Positions 46,575 to 56,303 of a stretch of DNA of 64,000 nucleotides are shown here, piece by piece. The stretch comes from Pseudomonas sp. WJP1. GTDB lineage: Bacteria; Pseudomonadota; Gammaproteobacteria; Pseudomonadales; Pseudomonadaceae. The stretch covers positions 1,724,501 through 1,788,500 of the forward strand of contig NZ_CP110128.1 of NCBI RefSeq assembly GCF_028471945.1, in the 5' to 3' direction. Positions within the stretch are counted from its first letter, which is position 1; every line of letters starts with the position of its first letter. The notes beneath the pieces were generated by a model, which searched no databases, was not told the origin of the DNA, and saw only the letters and a program-made list of their open reading frames with translations. Made by a program: the position numbers and the translations under genes.

Positions 46575-46904
46575 TCAGTAGTCATCCCCGCGTTCGGTGA
46601 TGTCCTTCTCGACCATCAGCCCATCCGGATCCTGCCCCACCGGAAACTTACCTTTCAAGTTCCACGCAAACGCAATGATCTCGGCAATCGTGAGATAGAG
46701 TTCCTGCGGGATACTGTCCCCCAACTCCATCCGCGCCAACAGGCTCACCAGTTCGGCGTTCTCGTAGATCGGCACTTCGCAGTCGCGAGCGATGCGCAGG
46801 ATTTCTTCCGCCAGTTCCTCGTCGCCCTTGGCCGTGAGGGTAGGGGCGTGGGTGCCGTCGTACTTGAGGGCGATGGCCTGGCGTGGGGCGTTGGGGTTTT
46901 TCAT
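46575..46904 (-). CDS. FlhB C-terminal-domain paralogue (EscU/YscU/HrcU family)
   Basis: A 109-residue protein aligning to the cytoplasmic domain of FlhB (AIALKYDGTHAPTLTAKGDEELAEEILRIA, IYENAELVSLLARMELGDSIPQELYLTIAEIIAFAWNLKGK). The NPTH autocleavage motif and the TM half are absent. It overlaps the preceding FliK-like gene by ATGA, so the two are co-translated. A role in export specificity is plausible but untested. Confidence 0.85.
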   Translation of the reverse strand: MKNPNAPRQAIALKYDGTHAPTLTAKGDEELAEEILRIARDCEVPIYENAELVSLLARMELGDSIPQELYLTIAEIIAFAWNLKGKFPVGQDPDGLMVEKDITERGDDY

Positions 46905-48469
46905 GCGTTTTCGTCGACCCAGCGTTGTTCGAGGCGGGTTTGTGGACCTTGGGGAGGTTTGCCGAGGTGGCAGTCGAGATCGCCGACGTTCAACCCTGCG
47001 GCCAGCATTCGTTGGCGCAATGCCGCCAGGTTGTTTTCGATCAGGCTGGCGGTGTAGGCGCGTTCGGCCCACAGCTGGCTGCTGAGGCTGCCCTGGATCA
47101 GCTGCGCCTGAACCTGCAACGGCCCGAGCGGTTCCATGTCGAACGCCAGTTCGATGCGCCATAGTTGTTGCTTGGGCAGGCGTTCCTCCTGGCGTTCCTT
47201 GGGTTGCTCTCTTTCGGGAGCCTCTTCGCGCTGGAACTTGACCTGCAACGGCACGATGTCCTGCAGGTTGCGCATCGGAATCTCCAGCTGCCAAGTACTC
47301 ATCAGGCGCCCGTCTGGTGTGACACCGGTCTGCTCCAAGCTGGACAGCTGGTGGCTTTGCAGGCGTGAAACCGCGGCTGCGGCCAGGCGCAGCAGGTGTT
47401 CCAGATCATCTTCGCCTTCGGCGCTTTGCAACAGCCGCGAAGGCAGCGGGAAACTGGTCGGCGACGGCTTGGCGCTGACCTGGCCGAGCATGCCCAGGGC
47501 ATTGCGCACGAAACTCGGCATGGCCTGGGCCAAGGTGTTGGCGGCGATGATCGCACTGAGCTGGGTGCTGGCCGGCAGCGCGGATGACAACTGGCCGACC
47601 AGTTTGAGCAAGTCGCCTTTCATGTCAGGCGCCAGGTTCTGGCCGCCCAGCAGTTTCGATTCCAGGAATGCACCGCTGCTGGCCAGCGCCTGGGCCAGGC
47701 CTTTGGCGCTGCTCAATTGCTGGATGTCCGGCAGGCCGGCGAGCAACCTGTCCACGGCCGTGCGCAGCTCGCTTGAGGTCTGAGTCGAGGCCGGCAGGTT
47801 TTGCAGCAGTTTGAGCAAGCCGTCCAGTGAGCCCTGGCGACTTTGTTGGCTGACAAGTTGCTGGGTCACAGCCAATTGTTCCTGGCGGCTGCTCAAGGGC
47901 ACGAACTTCAAGGTCTGAGCATCCTGCACCTGGGCGCTGAGCAAGGTGCCGATGCGCAACGGCTGCGAACTGTCGATGCTAAGCGTGCTGCCGCTCAGCG
48001 CGGTGTTGAGCAGGCTGACCATCGAGCGGAACACCGTGGCTTGCCCCGGTACAGGCGGCAACGCCTGGGAGGTCAGCACTTTACCCTGCAGCAGGGTGCC
48101 CGCCGGCATTTGCGCAGTGTCGATGCGGGTGAGGGTGGCGACGCTGGAAGCGATGGCTTGCTGCACGGTGACCGCCAGGTTGCCCGCCGAAGGTTGGGTG
48201 ACCGCGATGCTTGTGCCTTGGGCCAAGGGCTGATTGCTGGTGGCCTGGAGCATGGTCTGCCGACCGTTTTCGAGGGTCAGCTTGAGCAGCAATTGAAAGG
48301 CCTGATCCGCCTGCTTGAGCGACAGCACTTCCGCCTTGGCGGTCTGGCCGGCGGTGATCAGGCCCTCCATCGGCGTCAGTAGCTTGAGCAACTCGCCACT
48401 GACCGCCGGTGTACGCGGGGTCGCCGCGGTGGCCTGCGGCAGCGGGAGGATGTTCATTTCGCCTGTCAT
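46901..48469 (-). CDS. Second FliK-like hook-length-control family protein
   Basis: A 522-residue protein of low overall complexity with a C-terminal FliK/Flg_hook-like domain (about 400-515; GRLMSTWQLEIPMRNLQDIVPLQVKF, LWRIELAFDMEPLGPLQVQAQLIQGSLSSQLWAER). Co-transcribed with the FlhB-like protein. Differs from the main FliK at 21545. Function unknown; the pair may tune export switching or act in an alternative secretion mode. Confidence 0.8.
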   Translation of the reverse strand: MTGEMNILPLPQATAATPRTPAVSGELLKLLTPMEGLITAGQTAKAEVLSLKQADQAFQLLLKLTLENGRQTMLQATSNQPLAQGTSIAVTQPSAGNLAVTVQQAIASSVATLTRIDTAQMPAGTLLQGKVLTSQALPPVPGQATVFRSMVSLLNTALSGSTLSIDSSQPLRIGTLLSAQVQDAQTLKFVPLSSRQEQLAVTQQLVSQQSRQGSLDGLLKLLQNLPASTQTSSELRTAVDRLLAGLPDIQQLSSAKGLAQALASSGAFLESKLLGGQNLAPDMKGDLLKLVGQLSSALPASTQLSAIIAANTLAQAMPSFVRNALGMLGQVSAKPSPTSFPLPSRLLQSAEGEDDLEHLLRLAAAAVSRLQSHQLSSLEQTGVTPDGRLMSTWQLEIPMRNLQDIVPLQVKFQREEAPEREQPKERQEERLPKQQLWRIELAFDMEPLGPLQVQAQLIQGSLSSQLWAERAYTASLIENNLAALRQRMLAAGLNVGDLDCHLGKPPQGPQTRLEQRWVDENA

Positions 48470-48499
48470 ACGCGGTCACAACCTTGGGAAATTGCACGC

Positions 48500-48526
48500 T
48501 TGAGAGTAGGAAATGGCATGTATAAT
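48500..48526 (+). promoter_or_regulatory. Candidate ccm promoter
   Basis: Perfect -10 TATAAT at 48521-48526 with TTGAGA at 48500-48505 (spacer 15 nt, short). It lies in the 198-nt divergent gap between the FliK-like gene and ccmA, with about 140 nt of leader to the ccmA start. Confidence 0.5.
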
Positions 48527-48667
48527 GCCGTCCCGTTGTATACAGAATGCGGAAAATTTCACAGTTAATTGACGCAGCTCTCTCGTCCGGGCCGCCAATA
48601 CCTTTATCCTGCATCTCTTTAACGGCCGCACCAGCGCCGACTTGAACCGTATAAGGCCCGTGAACCC

Positions 48668-49303
48668 TTGACCAGTCCAGTCCTGCAAACCGTTGCCCTT
48701 GCCTGTGAGCGAGACCTTCGACTGCTCTTCGAAAATCTCGATTTGAGAATGGCCAGTGGCGAAATGGTACAGATCAGTGGTCCCAACGGCAGTGGCAAGA
48801 CCAGCCTGTTGCGCCTGTTGTCCGGCCTGATGCACCCGACCGCCGGTCAAGTGCTGCTCAACGGTCAGCCGCTGAGCGAGCAACGCGCGGAGCTTGCACG
48901 CAATCTCTTGTGGATCGGCCATGCCGCCGGCATCAAGGACTTGCTGACCCCACAAGAGAACCTGAGCTGGCTGTGCGCCCTGCATCAACCGGCGTCCCAT
49001 GAAGCGATCTGGCAGGCCCTGGCGGCTGTCGGCTTGCGTGGCTTCGAGGATGTTCCCTGCCACACGCTGTCCGCGGGTCAACAGCGCCGCGTGGCACTGG
49101 CGCGGCTGTATCTGGACAGCCCGCCGCTGTGGATCCTCGACGAGCCGTTCACCGCCCTCGACAAGCAAGGCGTGGCGCAGCTCGAAGAACACCTGGCCGG
49201 CCACTGCGAGCGCGGTGGCATGGTGGTCTTGACCACTCACCACACGCTGAGCCGCATGCCGGCCGCTTATCGCGACATTGATCTGGGGAACTGGGCCGTA
49301 TGA
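48668..49303 (+). CDS. ccmA: Cytochrome c biogenesis ATP-binding protein CcmA
   Basis: A 211-residue ABC ATPase from TTG 48668; no ATG or GTG is available in frame near the N-terminus. Walker [10 protein letters not shown], signature LSAGQQRR, Walker B LWILDEP. With CcmB and CcmC it releases holo-CcmE. It overlaps ccmB by ATGA. Confidence 0.94.
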   Translation: MTSPVLQTVALACERDLRLLFENLDLRMASGEMVQISGPNGSGKTSLLRLLSGLMHPTAGQVLLNGQPLSEQRAELARNLLWIGHAAGIKDLLTPQENLSWLCALHQPASHEAIWQALAAVGLRGFEDVPCHTLSAGQQRRVALARLYLDSPPLWILDEPFTALDKQGVAQLEEHLAGHCERGGMVVLTTHHTLSRMPAAYRDIDLGNWAV

Positions 49304-49968
49304 GTGTTTTCGGCCTGTTGGTCGCCCGTGAGGCCCGTCTGCTGTTCCGCCGTCCGGCTGAACTCGCTAATCCGCTGGTGTTCTTCGCCATCGTCGTTTC
49401 GCTGTTCCCGCTGGCGGTCGGTCCCGAGTCTCAATTGTTGCAAACCTTGTCTCCGGGACTGGTCTGGGTGGCGGCCCTTTTATCGGTTTTACTCTCGCTG
49501 GACGGGCTTTTTCGCAGTGATTTCGAGGACGGATCGCTGGAACAGTGGGTCCTTTCGCCGCACCCCCTGGCTCTTCTGGTTTTGGCCAAGGTGCTGGCAC
49601 ACTGGGCGTTTTCCGGCCTGGCACTGGTTTTGCTCGCACCTTTGCTGGCGTTGATGCTCGGTTTGCCTGCCGCCTGTCTGCCGGTGTTGCTGCTTTCTTT
49701 ATTGCTGGGTACACCGGTACTGAGCCTGCTCGGTGCGGTGGGCGCGGCGTTGACGGTCGGTTTGAAGCGTGGCGGCCTGTTGCTGGCCCTGCTGATTCTG
49801 CCGTTGTACATCCCGGTGTTGATCCTTGGCAGTGGCGCCTTGCAGGCAGCCTTGCAGGGCATGCCGGCGACCGGTTATCTCTTGTGGCTTGGCAGCCTGA
49901 CCGCCCTGGCGATAACCCTGACACCCTTTGCAATAGCTGCTGGCCTGAAGATCAGCGTCGGCGAATAA
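49300..49968 (+). CDS. ccmB: Heme exporter subunit CcmB
   Basis: A 222-residue, six-TM ABC permease of the Ccm system ([36 protein letters not shown] is the family start). Coupled to ccmA; followed by ccmC after about 80 nt. Confidence 0.95.
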   Translation: MSVFGLLVAREARLLFRRPAELANPLVFFAIVVSLFPLAVGPESQLLQTLSPGLVWVAALLSVLLSLDGLFRSDFEDGSLEQWVLSPHPLALLVLAKVLAHWAFSGLALVLLAPLLALMLGLPAACLPVLLLSLLLGTPVLSLLGAVGAALTVGLKRGGLLLALLILPLYIPVLILGSGALQAALQGMPATGYLLWLGSLTALAITLTPFAIAAGLKISVGE

Positions 49969-50048
49969 TGAGGTCTGGTCAAAAATTGACCAGTAAAGAC
50001 CCTTTGGCTGTCTCGTGACAACGAGCGGCAACCGTGATGGAAACAGTA

Positions 50049-50804
50049 ATGAACTGGACGTGGTTTCATAAGCTCGGCTCGCCCAAATGGTTTTACGGCA
50101 TCAGCGGCAAACTGCTGCCCTGGTTGAGCGTCGCGGCGTTGCTGCTGATCGGCGTCGGCGTGGTCTGGGGCCTGGTCTTCGCGCCGCCGGACTACCAGCA
50201 GGGCAACAGCTTTCGCATCATTTACATCCACGTTCCGGCCGCCATGCTGGCACAGTCCATCTACGTGATGCTGGCGGTGTGCGGCATCGTAGGCTTGGTG
50301 TGGAAGATGAAGCTGGCCGACGTCGCCCTGCAGTGCGCGGCGCCCATCGGTGCCTGGATGACCGCCGTGGCGCTGGTCACCGGGGCGATCTGGGGCAAGC
50401 CGACCTGGGGCTCGTGGTGGGTCTGGGATGCACGCCTTACGTCCATGCTGATCCTGCTGTTCCTGTACTTCGGTCTTATTGCGCTGGGCAACGCCATCAG
50501 CAATCGTGACAGCGCGGCCAAGGCGTGCGCGGTGCTGGCGATTGTCGGCGTGATCAACATCCCGATCATCAAGTACTCGGTGGAGTGGTGGAACACCCTG
50601 CACCAGGGCGCGACCTTCACCCTCACGGAAAAACCGGCGATGCCTGCCGAAATGTGGCTGCCGTTGCTGCTGACGGCGCTGGGTTTCTACTGTTTCTTCG
50701 GCGCGGTGTTGCTGCTGCGCATGCGCCTCGAAGTGCTCAAGCGCGAAGCCCGGGCCAGTTGGGTCAAGGCCGAAGTCGAAAACAGCCTGGAGGTCGTTCG
50801 ATGA
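50049..50804 (+). CDS. ccmC: Heme handling protein CcmC
   Basis: A six-TM protein that loads heme on CcmE. The tryptophan-rich WWD motif is visible ([18 protein letters not shown]) with flanking His residues. Start is uncertain: ATG 50049 ([11 protein letters not shown], preceded by GGAAA) is given, with ATG 50037 and GTG 50034 in frame just upstream. Overlaps ccmD. Confidence 0.94.
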   Translation: MNWTWFHKLGSPKWFYGISGKLLPWLSVAALLLIGVGVVWGLVFAPPDYQQGNSFRIIYIHVPAAMLAQSIYVMLAVCGIVGLVWKMKLADVALQCAAPIGAWMTAVALVTGAIWGKPTWGSWWVWDARLTSMLILLFLYFGLIALGNAISNRDSAAKACAVLAIVGVINIPIIKYSVEWWNTLHQGATFTLTEKPAMPAEMWLPLLLTALGFYCFFGAVLLLRMRLEVLKREARASWVKAEVENSLEVVR

Positions 50805-50977
50805 GTTTTGCTTCATTCGGCGACTTCCTCGCCATGGGCCATCACGGCCTGTATGTCTGGTCGGCCTACGGCATCTGCCTGGCAGTGCTGGCCCTCAACG
50901 TGGCGGCGCCGATCCTGGCCCGCAAGCGGTATCTGCAACAAGAGGCGCGTCGTCTGCGCCGGGAGAACGGCAAGTGA
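50801..50977 (+). CDS. ccmD: Heme exporter protein CcmD
   Basis: A 58-residue single-TM peptide ([20 protein letters not shown] then a hydrophobic helix and an Arg/Lys-rich cytoplasmic tail). It stabilises CcmC-CcmE. ATG overlaps the ccmC stop and its end overlaps ccmE. Confidence 0.9.
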   Translation: MSFASFGDFLAMGHHGLYVWSAYGICLAVLALNVAAPILARKRYLQQEARRLRRENGK

Positions 50978-51429
50978 ATCCGCTGCGTAAAAAGCGTCTT
51001 ATCATCATTCTCGCAATCCTGGTCGGGGTCGGCGCCGCCGTGGGCCTGGCCCTGAGCGCCCTGCAGCAGAACATCAACCTGTTTTACACGCCGACCCAGA
51101 TCGCCAATGGCGAAGCCCCGCAGGGCACGCGTATCCGCGCTGGCGGCATGGTCGAGGCGGGCTCCCTGCAGCGCTCCAGCGACTCGCTGGACGTGAAGTT
51201 CGTCGTCACCGACTTCAACAAATCCGTGACCATCGCTTATCGCGGCATCCTCCCTGACCTGTTCCGCGAAGGGCAGGGCATCGTCGCCCTGGGCAAACTC
51301 AATGCCGAAGGCGTGGTGCTGGCCGATGAAGTGCTGGCCAAGCACGATGAAAAGTACATGCCGCCGGAAGTGACCAAGGCCTTGAAAGACAGTGGTCAAT
51401 CCGCCCCAACACCCGCTAAGGAGGGTTGA
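50974..51429 (+). CDS. ccmE: Heme chaperone CcmE
   Basis: A 151-residue membrane-anchored periplasmic protein starting at GTG 50974. N-terminal TM ([19 protein letters not shown]); the OB-fold ends with the heme-binding [13 protein letters not shown], whose His is the covalent heme ligand of the HxxxY motif. Confidence 0.95.
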   Translation: MNPLRKKRLIIILAILVGVGAAVGLALSALQQNINLFYTPTQIANGEAPQGTRIRAGGMVEAGSLQRSSDSLDVKFVVTDFNKSVTIAYRGILPDLFREGQGIVALGKLNAEGVVLADEVLAKHDEKYMPPEVTKALKDSGQSAPTPAKEG

Positions 51430-51432
51430 ACC

Positions 51433-53421
51433 ATGACTTCCGGCATCTTCATTCCCGAGCTGGGCCATCTGGCCATGATCCTGGCGCTGTGTTTTGCGCT
51501 GGTTCAGGCCGTCGTGCCATTGGTCGGCGCCTGGCGCGGTGACCGCTTCTGGATGAGCCTGGCCCAGCCAGCGGCCTGGGGGCAGTTCACCTTCCTGCTG
51601 TTCGCTTTTGGATGCTTGACCTATGCGTTCATGGCTGACGATTTTTCTGTCGCCTATGTTGCCAGCAACTCCAACAGTGCCTTGCCCTGGTACTACAAAT
51701 TCAGCGCCGTATGGGGCGCGCACGAAGGTTCGTTGCTGTTGTGGGCGCTGATCCTCGGCGGCTGGACGTTCGCAGTGTCGGTGTTCTCCCGGCAGTTGCC
51801 GCAAGTGATGCTGGCGCGTGTGCTGGCAGTGATGGGCATGATCAGCACCGGTTTCCTGCTGTTCCTGATCCTCACCTCCAACCCGTTCAAGCGCATCCTG
51901 CCGCAAATGCCCAGCGATGGCGCCGACCTCAATCCATTGCTGCAGGATATCGGCCTGATCGTTCACCCGCCGATGCTGTACATGGGTTACGTCGGGTTCT
52001 CGGTGGCGTTCGCGTTCGCGATCGCAGCGCTGATGGGCGGTCGCCTGGATGCCGCGTGGGCGCGCTGGTCGCGTCCGTGGACCATCGTCGCCTGGGCCTT
52101 CCTCGGTATCGGTATCACCCTCGGCTCCTGGTGGGCCTACTACGAACTCGGCTGGGGCGGCTGGTGGTTCTGGGACCCGGTGGAAAATGCCTCGTTCATG
52201 CCCTGGCTGGTGGGCACCGCGCTGATTCACTCGCTGGCGGTCACGGAAAAACGTGGTGTGTTCAAGAGCTGGACCGTGTTGTTGGCCATCGCCGCCTTTT
52301 CGTTGAGCCTGCTGGGCACCTTCCTCGTGCGTTCCGGCGTGCTGACTTCGGTGCATGCCTTTGCCTCGGACCCCGAGCGCGGCGTGTTCATCCTGATCTT
52401 CCTGCTGTTCGTGGTCGGTGGTTCGCTGACGCTGTTCGCCTTGCGCGCTCCGGTGGTCAAGAGCCAGGTCGGCTTCAACCTCTGGTCCCGGGAAACCCTG
52501 TTGCTGGGCAACAACCTGGTGCTGGTGGTAGCGGCTTCGATGATCCTGCTGGGCACCTTGTATCCGTTGATTCTCGATGCCATGACCGGCGCCAAGCTGT
52601 CGGTCGGCCCGCCGTACTTCAACGCGCTGTTCATTCCGTTGATGGCCTTGTTGATGCTGGTGATGGCGGTCGGCGTGATCGTGCGCTGGAAAGACACCCC
52701 GGTGAAGTGGCTACTGAGCATGCTCACCCCGGTACTGCTGGGTAGCGCCGCGCTGGCGGTGGTGGCTGGCGTGGCTTACGGCGATTTCAACTGGGCGGTA
52801 CTGGCGACCTTCATGCTCGCGGCCTGGGTGTTGCTGGCTGGCGCGCGTGACATTGTCGACAAGACTCGCCACAAAGGCCTGATCAAAGGCCTGCCGACCC
52901 TGACCCGCAGCTACTGGGGCATGCAGGTTGCACACCTGGGCATCGCCGTTTGCGCCCTGGGCGTGGTGTTGTCGAGCCAGAACAGTGCCGAGCGCGACCT
53001 GCGCCTGGCGCCCGGCGAATCCATGGCCCTGGGCGGTTATCAGTTCATCTTCGAAGGCGCCAAACACTTCGAAGGCCCGAACTTCACCTCCGACAAGGGC
53101 ACCGTCCGGGTGATCAAGGGCGGCAAGGAGGTCAGCGTCCTGCACCCGGAAAAACGCCTCTACACGGTACAGAATTCGGTGATGACCGAAGCCGGGATCG
53201 ACGCCGGTTTCACCCGTGACCTCTATGTCGCACTGGGCGAACCCCTGGGAGACGGCGCCTGGGCGGTACGCGTGCACGTCAAGCCGTTCGTGCGCTGGAT
53301 CTGGTTCGGTGGTTTGCTGACCGGTCTTGGCGGCTTGCTGGCAGCGCTGGACGGACGTTATCGAGTCAAGGTGAAAAGCCGTGTGCGTGAAGCACTGGGC
53401 ATGTCTGGAGCGACTGCATGA
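51433..53421 (+). CDS. ccmF: Cytochrome c heme lyase subunit CcmF
   Basis: A 662-residue protein with about 15 TM helices. The WWD motif (GWGGWWFWDPVENASFMPWL) and the conserved periplasmic His residues (VWGAHEGSLLLW, LIVHPPMLYMGY) are present. It joins heme to apocytochrome with CcmH/CcmI. Overlaps ccmG. Confidence 0.97.
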   Translation: MTSGIFIPELGHLAMILALCFALVQAVVPLVGAWRGDRFWMSLAQPAAWGQFTFLLFAFGCLTYAFMADDFSVAYVASNSNSALPWYYKFSAVWGAHEGSLLLWALILGGWTFAVSVFSRQLPQVMLARVLAVMGMISTGFLLFLILTSNPFKRILPQMPSDGADLNPLLQDIGLIVHPPMLYMGYVGFSVAFAFAIAALMGGRLDAAWARWSRPWTIVAWAFLGIGITLGSWWAYYELGWGGWWFWDPVENASFMPWLVGTALIHSLAVTEKRGVFKSWTVLLAIAAFSLSLLGTFLVRSGVLTSVHAFASDPERGVFILIFLLFVVGGSLTLFALRAPVVKSQVGFNLWSRETLLLGNNLVLVVAASMILLGTLYPLILDAMTGAKLSVGPPYFNALFIPLMALLMLVMAVGVIVRWKDTPVKWLLSMLTPVLLGSAALAVVAGVAYGDFNWAVLATFMLAAWVLLAGARDIVDKTRHKGLIKGLPTLTRSYWGMQVAHLGIAVCALGVVLSSQNSAERDLRLAPGESMALGGYQFIFEGAKHFEGPNFTSDKGTVRVIKGGKEVSVLHPEKRLYTVQNSVMTEAGIDAGFTRDLYVALGEPLGDGAWAVRVHVKPFVRWIWFGGLLTGLGGLLAALDGRYRVKVKSRVREALGMSGATA

Positions 53422-53954
53422 AGCGTTGGTTGATGCTCTTGCCACTGGCGATTTTCCTGGTGGTGGCTGTTTTCCTGTATCGCGGTCTGTACCTGGACCC
53501 GGCCGAGTTGCCCTCGGCGATGATCGGCAAACCCTTCCCGGAGTTTTCCCTGCCGGCGGTGCAGGGCGACAAGACCCTGACCCGTGCCGACATTCTCGGT
53601 AAGCCGGCGCTGGTCAACGTCTGGGGCACTTGGTGCATTTCCTGCCGGGTCGAGCACCCGGTGTTGAACAAGCTGGCTGAAAAGGGCGTGGTGATCTACG
53701 GCATCAACTACAAGGACGTCAACGCCGACGCCTTGAAGTGGCTGGCGGACTTCCACAACCCCTATCAACTGGACATCCGCGACGACGCCGGCACCCTGGG
53801 CCTGAACCTCGGTGTGTACGGCGCCCCGGAAACCTTCTTCATCGACGCCAAGGGCATCATCCGCGACAAATTCGTCGGCGTGATCGACGAGCAGGTCTGG
53901 CGCGAAAAACTGGCGGCCAAGTACCAGGCGCTGGTCGACGAGGCCAAGCCATGA
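53418..53954 (+). CDS. ccmG: Thiol:disulfide interchange protein CcmG (DsbE)
   Basis: A 178-residue membrane-tethered thioredoxin-like protein. N-terminal anchor then GTWCISCRVEHP with the CxxC active site; the cis-Pro loop is GAPETFFID. Keeps apocytochrome cysteines reduced. Overlaps ccmH. Confidence 0.95.
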   Translation: MKRWLMLLPLAIFLVVAVFLYRGLYLDPAELPSAMIGKPFPEFSLPAVQGDKTLTRADILGKPALVNVWGTWCISCRVEHPVLNKLAEKGVVIYGINYKDVNADALKWLADFHNPYQLDIRDDAGTLGLNLGVYGAPETFFIDAKGIIRDKFVGVIDEQVWREKLAAKYQALVDEAKP

Positions 53955-54421
53955 AGCGCTGGATTGCCGCCGTTGTCCTGGGCTTGAGCCTGGCCGGCGT
54001 GGCCCACGCCGCCATCGACACCTACGAGTTCGCCAAGGAAGGTGATCGCGAGCGTTTTCGCGAGTTGACCAAGGAGCTGCGTTGCCCCAAGTGCCAGAAC
54101 CAGGACATCGCTGACTCCAACGCACCGATCGCCGCCGACCTGCGCAAAGAGATTTTCCGCATGCTCGGCGAGGGCAAGGACAATCAGCAGATCATCGACT
54201 TCATGGTCGATCGCTACGGTGATTTCGTCCGCTATAAACCGGCCCTGAACGCCAAGACCGCGCTGCTCTGGTTCGGCCCCGCCGGCCTGCTGCTGGGCGG
54301 TGTGGTGATCATCGCGGTGATCGTGCGCCGTCGCCGCGTGCAACGCGCCGAAACGCCGGGTTCGCTTTCTGCCGAGGAGCGCAAGCGCCTCGACCAACTG
54401 TTGGATAAAAACCAAGAATGA
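53951..54421 (+). CDS. ccmH: Cytochrome c-type biogenesis protein CcmH
   Basis: A 156-residue protein with a signal peptide, the [19 protein letters not shown] active-site CxxC, and a C-terminal TM (about 100-122). It overlaps ccmI, which supplies the separate TPR half of E. coli CcmH. Confidence 0.95.
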   Translation: MKRWIAAVVLGLSLAGVAHAAIDTYEFAKEGDRERFRELTKELRCPKCQNQDIADSNAPIAADLRKEIFRMLGEGKDNQQIIDFMVDRYGDFVRYKPALNAKTALLWFGPAGLLLGGVVIIAVIVRRRRVQRAETPGSLSAEERKRLDQLLDKNQE

Positions 54422-55620
54422 TTGATTTCTGGCTCGCTGCAGGCCTGCTGCTCCTGGTAGCCCTGAGTTTTCTGCTGATCCCCGTTCTGCGTAGCCGTCG
54501 CGCCCAGCTCGAAGAGGATCGTACTGCACTGAACGTGGCGCTGTATCAGGAGCGCGTGGCTGAGCTTCAGGTTCAGCAGCAAGAGGGCGTTCTCGATGCC
54601 GCGCAAATGGACGCCGGCCGCGCCGAAGCCGCCCGTGAACTGCTCGCCGACACCGAAGGCGTTGCCGCGCCGCGGGTGACCCGCCTGGGCAAGGCGGCAC
54701 CGTTGCTGGCCGCCATCCTGGTGCCGGTGCTGGGCCTGGGTCTGTACCTGCATTTCGGTGCCAGCGACAAAGTCGAGCTGACCCGGGAATTCGCCCAGGC
54801 GCCGCAGTCGATGGAAGAAATGACCCGGCGCCTGGAGCGCGCGGTCGCGGCGCAACCGGATTCTGCCGAAGCGCTGTACTTCCTCGGTCGCACCTACATG
54901 ACCCAGGATCGTCCGGCTGATGCGGCGAAGGTCTTCGAGCGCACCGTGAACCTCGCCGGGCGCCAACCTGAACTGTTGGGGCAATGGGCCCAGGCCCAGT
55001 ATTTCGCCGATGGCAAGAAGTGGTCGGACAAGGTCCAGGCCCTGACGGACGAAGCGCTCAAGGCTGATCCGAAAGAAGTGACCAGCCTTGGCCTGCTGGG
55101 CATTGCCGCCTTCGAAGGCCAGCGTTATCAGGAAGCGATCGATTACTGGAATCGCCTGCTGGAGCAACTGCCGCCGGACGACCAGTCCCGTATCGCGCTG
55201 CAGGGCGGTATCACCCGCGCCAGTGAGAAACTGGTGGCCAGCGGTGGCAAGGTGGCCCAGGCGCCAGCGGCCAAGCCGGCAGCGCTGCTCAAGGTCCGGG
55301 TGGACCTGGCGGCCGACCTGAAGGCCAAGGTCCAGCCGGGCGACAGCGTGTTCATCTTCGCCCGCGCCACTTCTGGCCCACCGGCACCGCTGGCGGCCAA
55401 ACGCCTGACCGTGGCCGATTTGCCGGCCACCGTCGAATTGGGTGATGGCGATGCAATGATGCCGCAGTTGAAACTGTCGAACTTCCCTGAAGTCCAACTG
55501 GTTGCACGCATTTCCCGCGCTGGCCAACCGACGGCGGGCGAGTGGATCGGTCGCAGCCAGCCCCTGGCCAGCAGCACCACCGCGCCGCAACAACTGACCA
55601 TCGACAGCCCGGATAAATAA
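54418..55620 (+). CDS. ccmI: Cytochrome c biogenesis factor CcmI
   Basis: A 400-residue protein with two TMs (residues about 3-22 and 97-115) and periplasmic TPR repeats (about 140-280), followed by a C-terminal periplasmic domain; it holds apocytochrome c for the lyase. Last gene of the ccm block. Confidence 0.93.
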   Translation: MIDFWLAAGLLLLVALSFLLIPVLRSRRAQLEEDRTALNVALYQERVAELQVQQQEGVLDAAQMDAGRAEAARELLADTEGVAAPRVTRLGKAAPLLAAILVPVLGLGLYLHFGASDKVELTREFAQAPQSMEEMTRRLERAVAAQPDSAEALYFLGRTYMTQDRPADAAKVFERTVNLAGRQPELLGQWAQAQYFADGKKWSDKVQALTDEALKADPKEVTSLGLLGIAAFEGQRYQEAIDYWNRLLEQLPPDDQSRIALQGGITRASEKLVASGGKVAQAPAAKPAALLKVRVDLAADLKAKVQPGDSVFIFARATSGPPAPLAAKRLTVADLPATVELGDGDAMMPQLKLSNFPEVQLVARISRAGQPTAGEWIGRSQPLASSTTAPQQLTIDSPDK

Positions 55621-55632
55621 CAGGAAGCCGCC

Positions 55633-56040
55633 ATGACCGCCATTGCTCGTATCACCCTGCTCAGCGTTGTTTTGGGGCTGAGCGCTTGTGCGGTCCAACG
55701 GCCACCTGAAGAGCCGGCCCCGCCACGGATCCCGCCGTCGCAGCCCAGCACCAAACCGGCGCCGTCGACGGTGCCGAGCAAACCGACGACTCCCGCCAAA
55801 CCGGCCAAGCCGTTGCCGCGCACCTCGGCCAGCTTTGCGCCGCCACCGGGGGGCAATAGCCATTGGGACCCGAAACTGGGTGTGTATGTGCTCGACGATC
55901 AACCGAACACCTTCTACCGCCAACGCACCTACTACCGTTGGGACAACGGCTGGAGCCGCTCGATCAGCCCGAAAGGGCCGTGGGAAGAGACGGATATCCA
56001 AGGGGTGCCGGGCGGGTTGGGACGGCAATTCGGGCAGTGA
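55633..56040 (+). CDS. Proline-rich lipoprotein downstream of ccmI
   Basis: A 135-residue protein with a lipoprotein signal peptide (lipobox LSAC at about 17-20), a Pro/Thr-rich linker (about 23-65) and a compact C-terminal part with aromatic residues (QRTYYRWDNGWSRSISPKGPWEE). It is co-oriented with ccmI and 12 nt away. Function unknown. Confidence 0.8.
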   Translation: MTAIARITLLSVVLGLSACAVQRPPEEPAPPRIPPSQPSTKPAPSTVPSKPTTPAKPAKPLPRTSASFAPPPGGNSHWDPKLGVYVLDDQPNTFYRQRTYYRWDNGWSRSISPKGPWEETDIQGVPGGLGRQFGQ

Positions 56041-56042
56041 TC

Positions 56043-56073
56043 TAAAAGGCGACCTTCGGGGTCGCCTTTTTTG
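56043..56073 (+). terminator. Rho-independent terminator after the ccm/lipoprotein unit
   Basis: AAAGGCGACC-TTCG-GGGTCGCCTTT followed by TTT: a stable stem with a UUCG loop. Confidence 0.9.
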
Positions 56074-56100
56074 TACGTGCGGGAAAAGGTGGGGCCGCGG

Positions 56101-56303
56101 TGTATATCGGTGACGGACCACTCGCCGGGTCAGCACCAGTTCGTACGGGAATCCAAGTACCGTGAGTACTTCATGGGGCAACAACATCGTGCGCGGCAGT
56201 TCGCACTCGGGTAACGTGGCCGCCGCAGAACTGGACGACGCGCAGTCAGGAGGATTTTCCGTTGGTCCAGCAAGCAGGGCGACGAGCGAAATGGGGGGAG
56301 TGA
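56101..56303 (+). pseudogene. phnM: phnM remnant (deleted, frameshifted)
   Basis: In one frame bases 56107-56178 encode SVTDHSPGQHQFVRESKYRE then YFMG, matching the PhnM segment around DHSPGQ...KYREYY. In another frame 56168-56240 encode GNNIVRGSSHSGNVAAAEL, matching the later PhnM motif NIVRGGSHSGNVAASEL. The intervening hundred or so codons and the rest of the gene are missing. A third frame ends with FPLVQQ...GE and a TGA at 56301-56303 that overlaps the phnN ATG, as in an intact phnM-phnN junction. PhnM is the diphosphatase of the C-P lyase pathway. The match is from recall of the E. coli protein, not alignment software. Confidence 0.85.

Noticed and set aside
56162..56302. Longer PhnN starting at 56162
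   Set aside because: The extra residues are PhnM-like (NIVRGSSHSGNVAAAEL), a remnant of the upstream gene in frame by chance.
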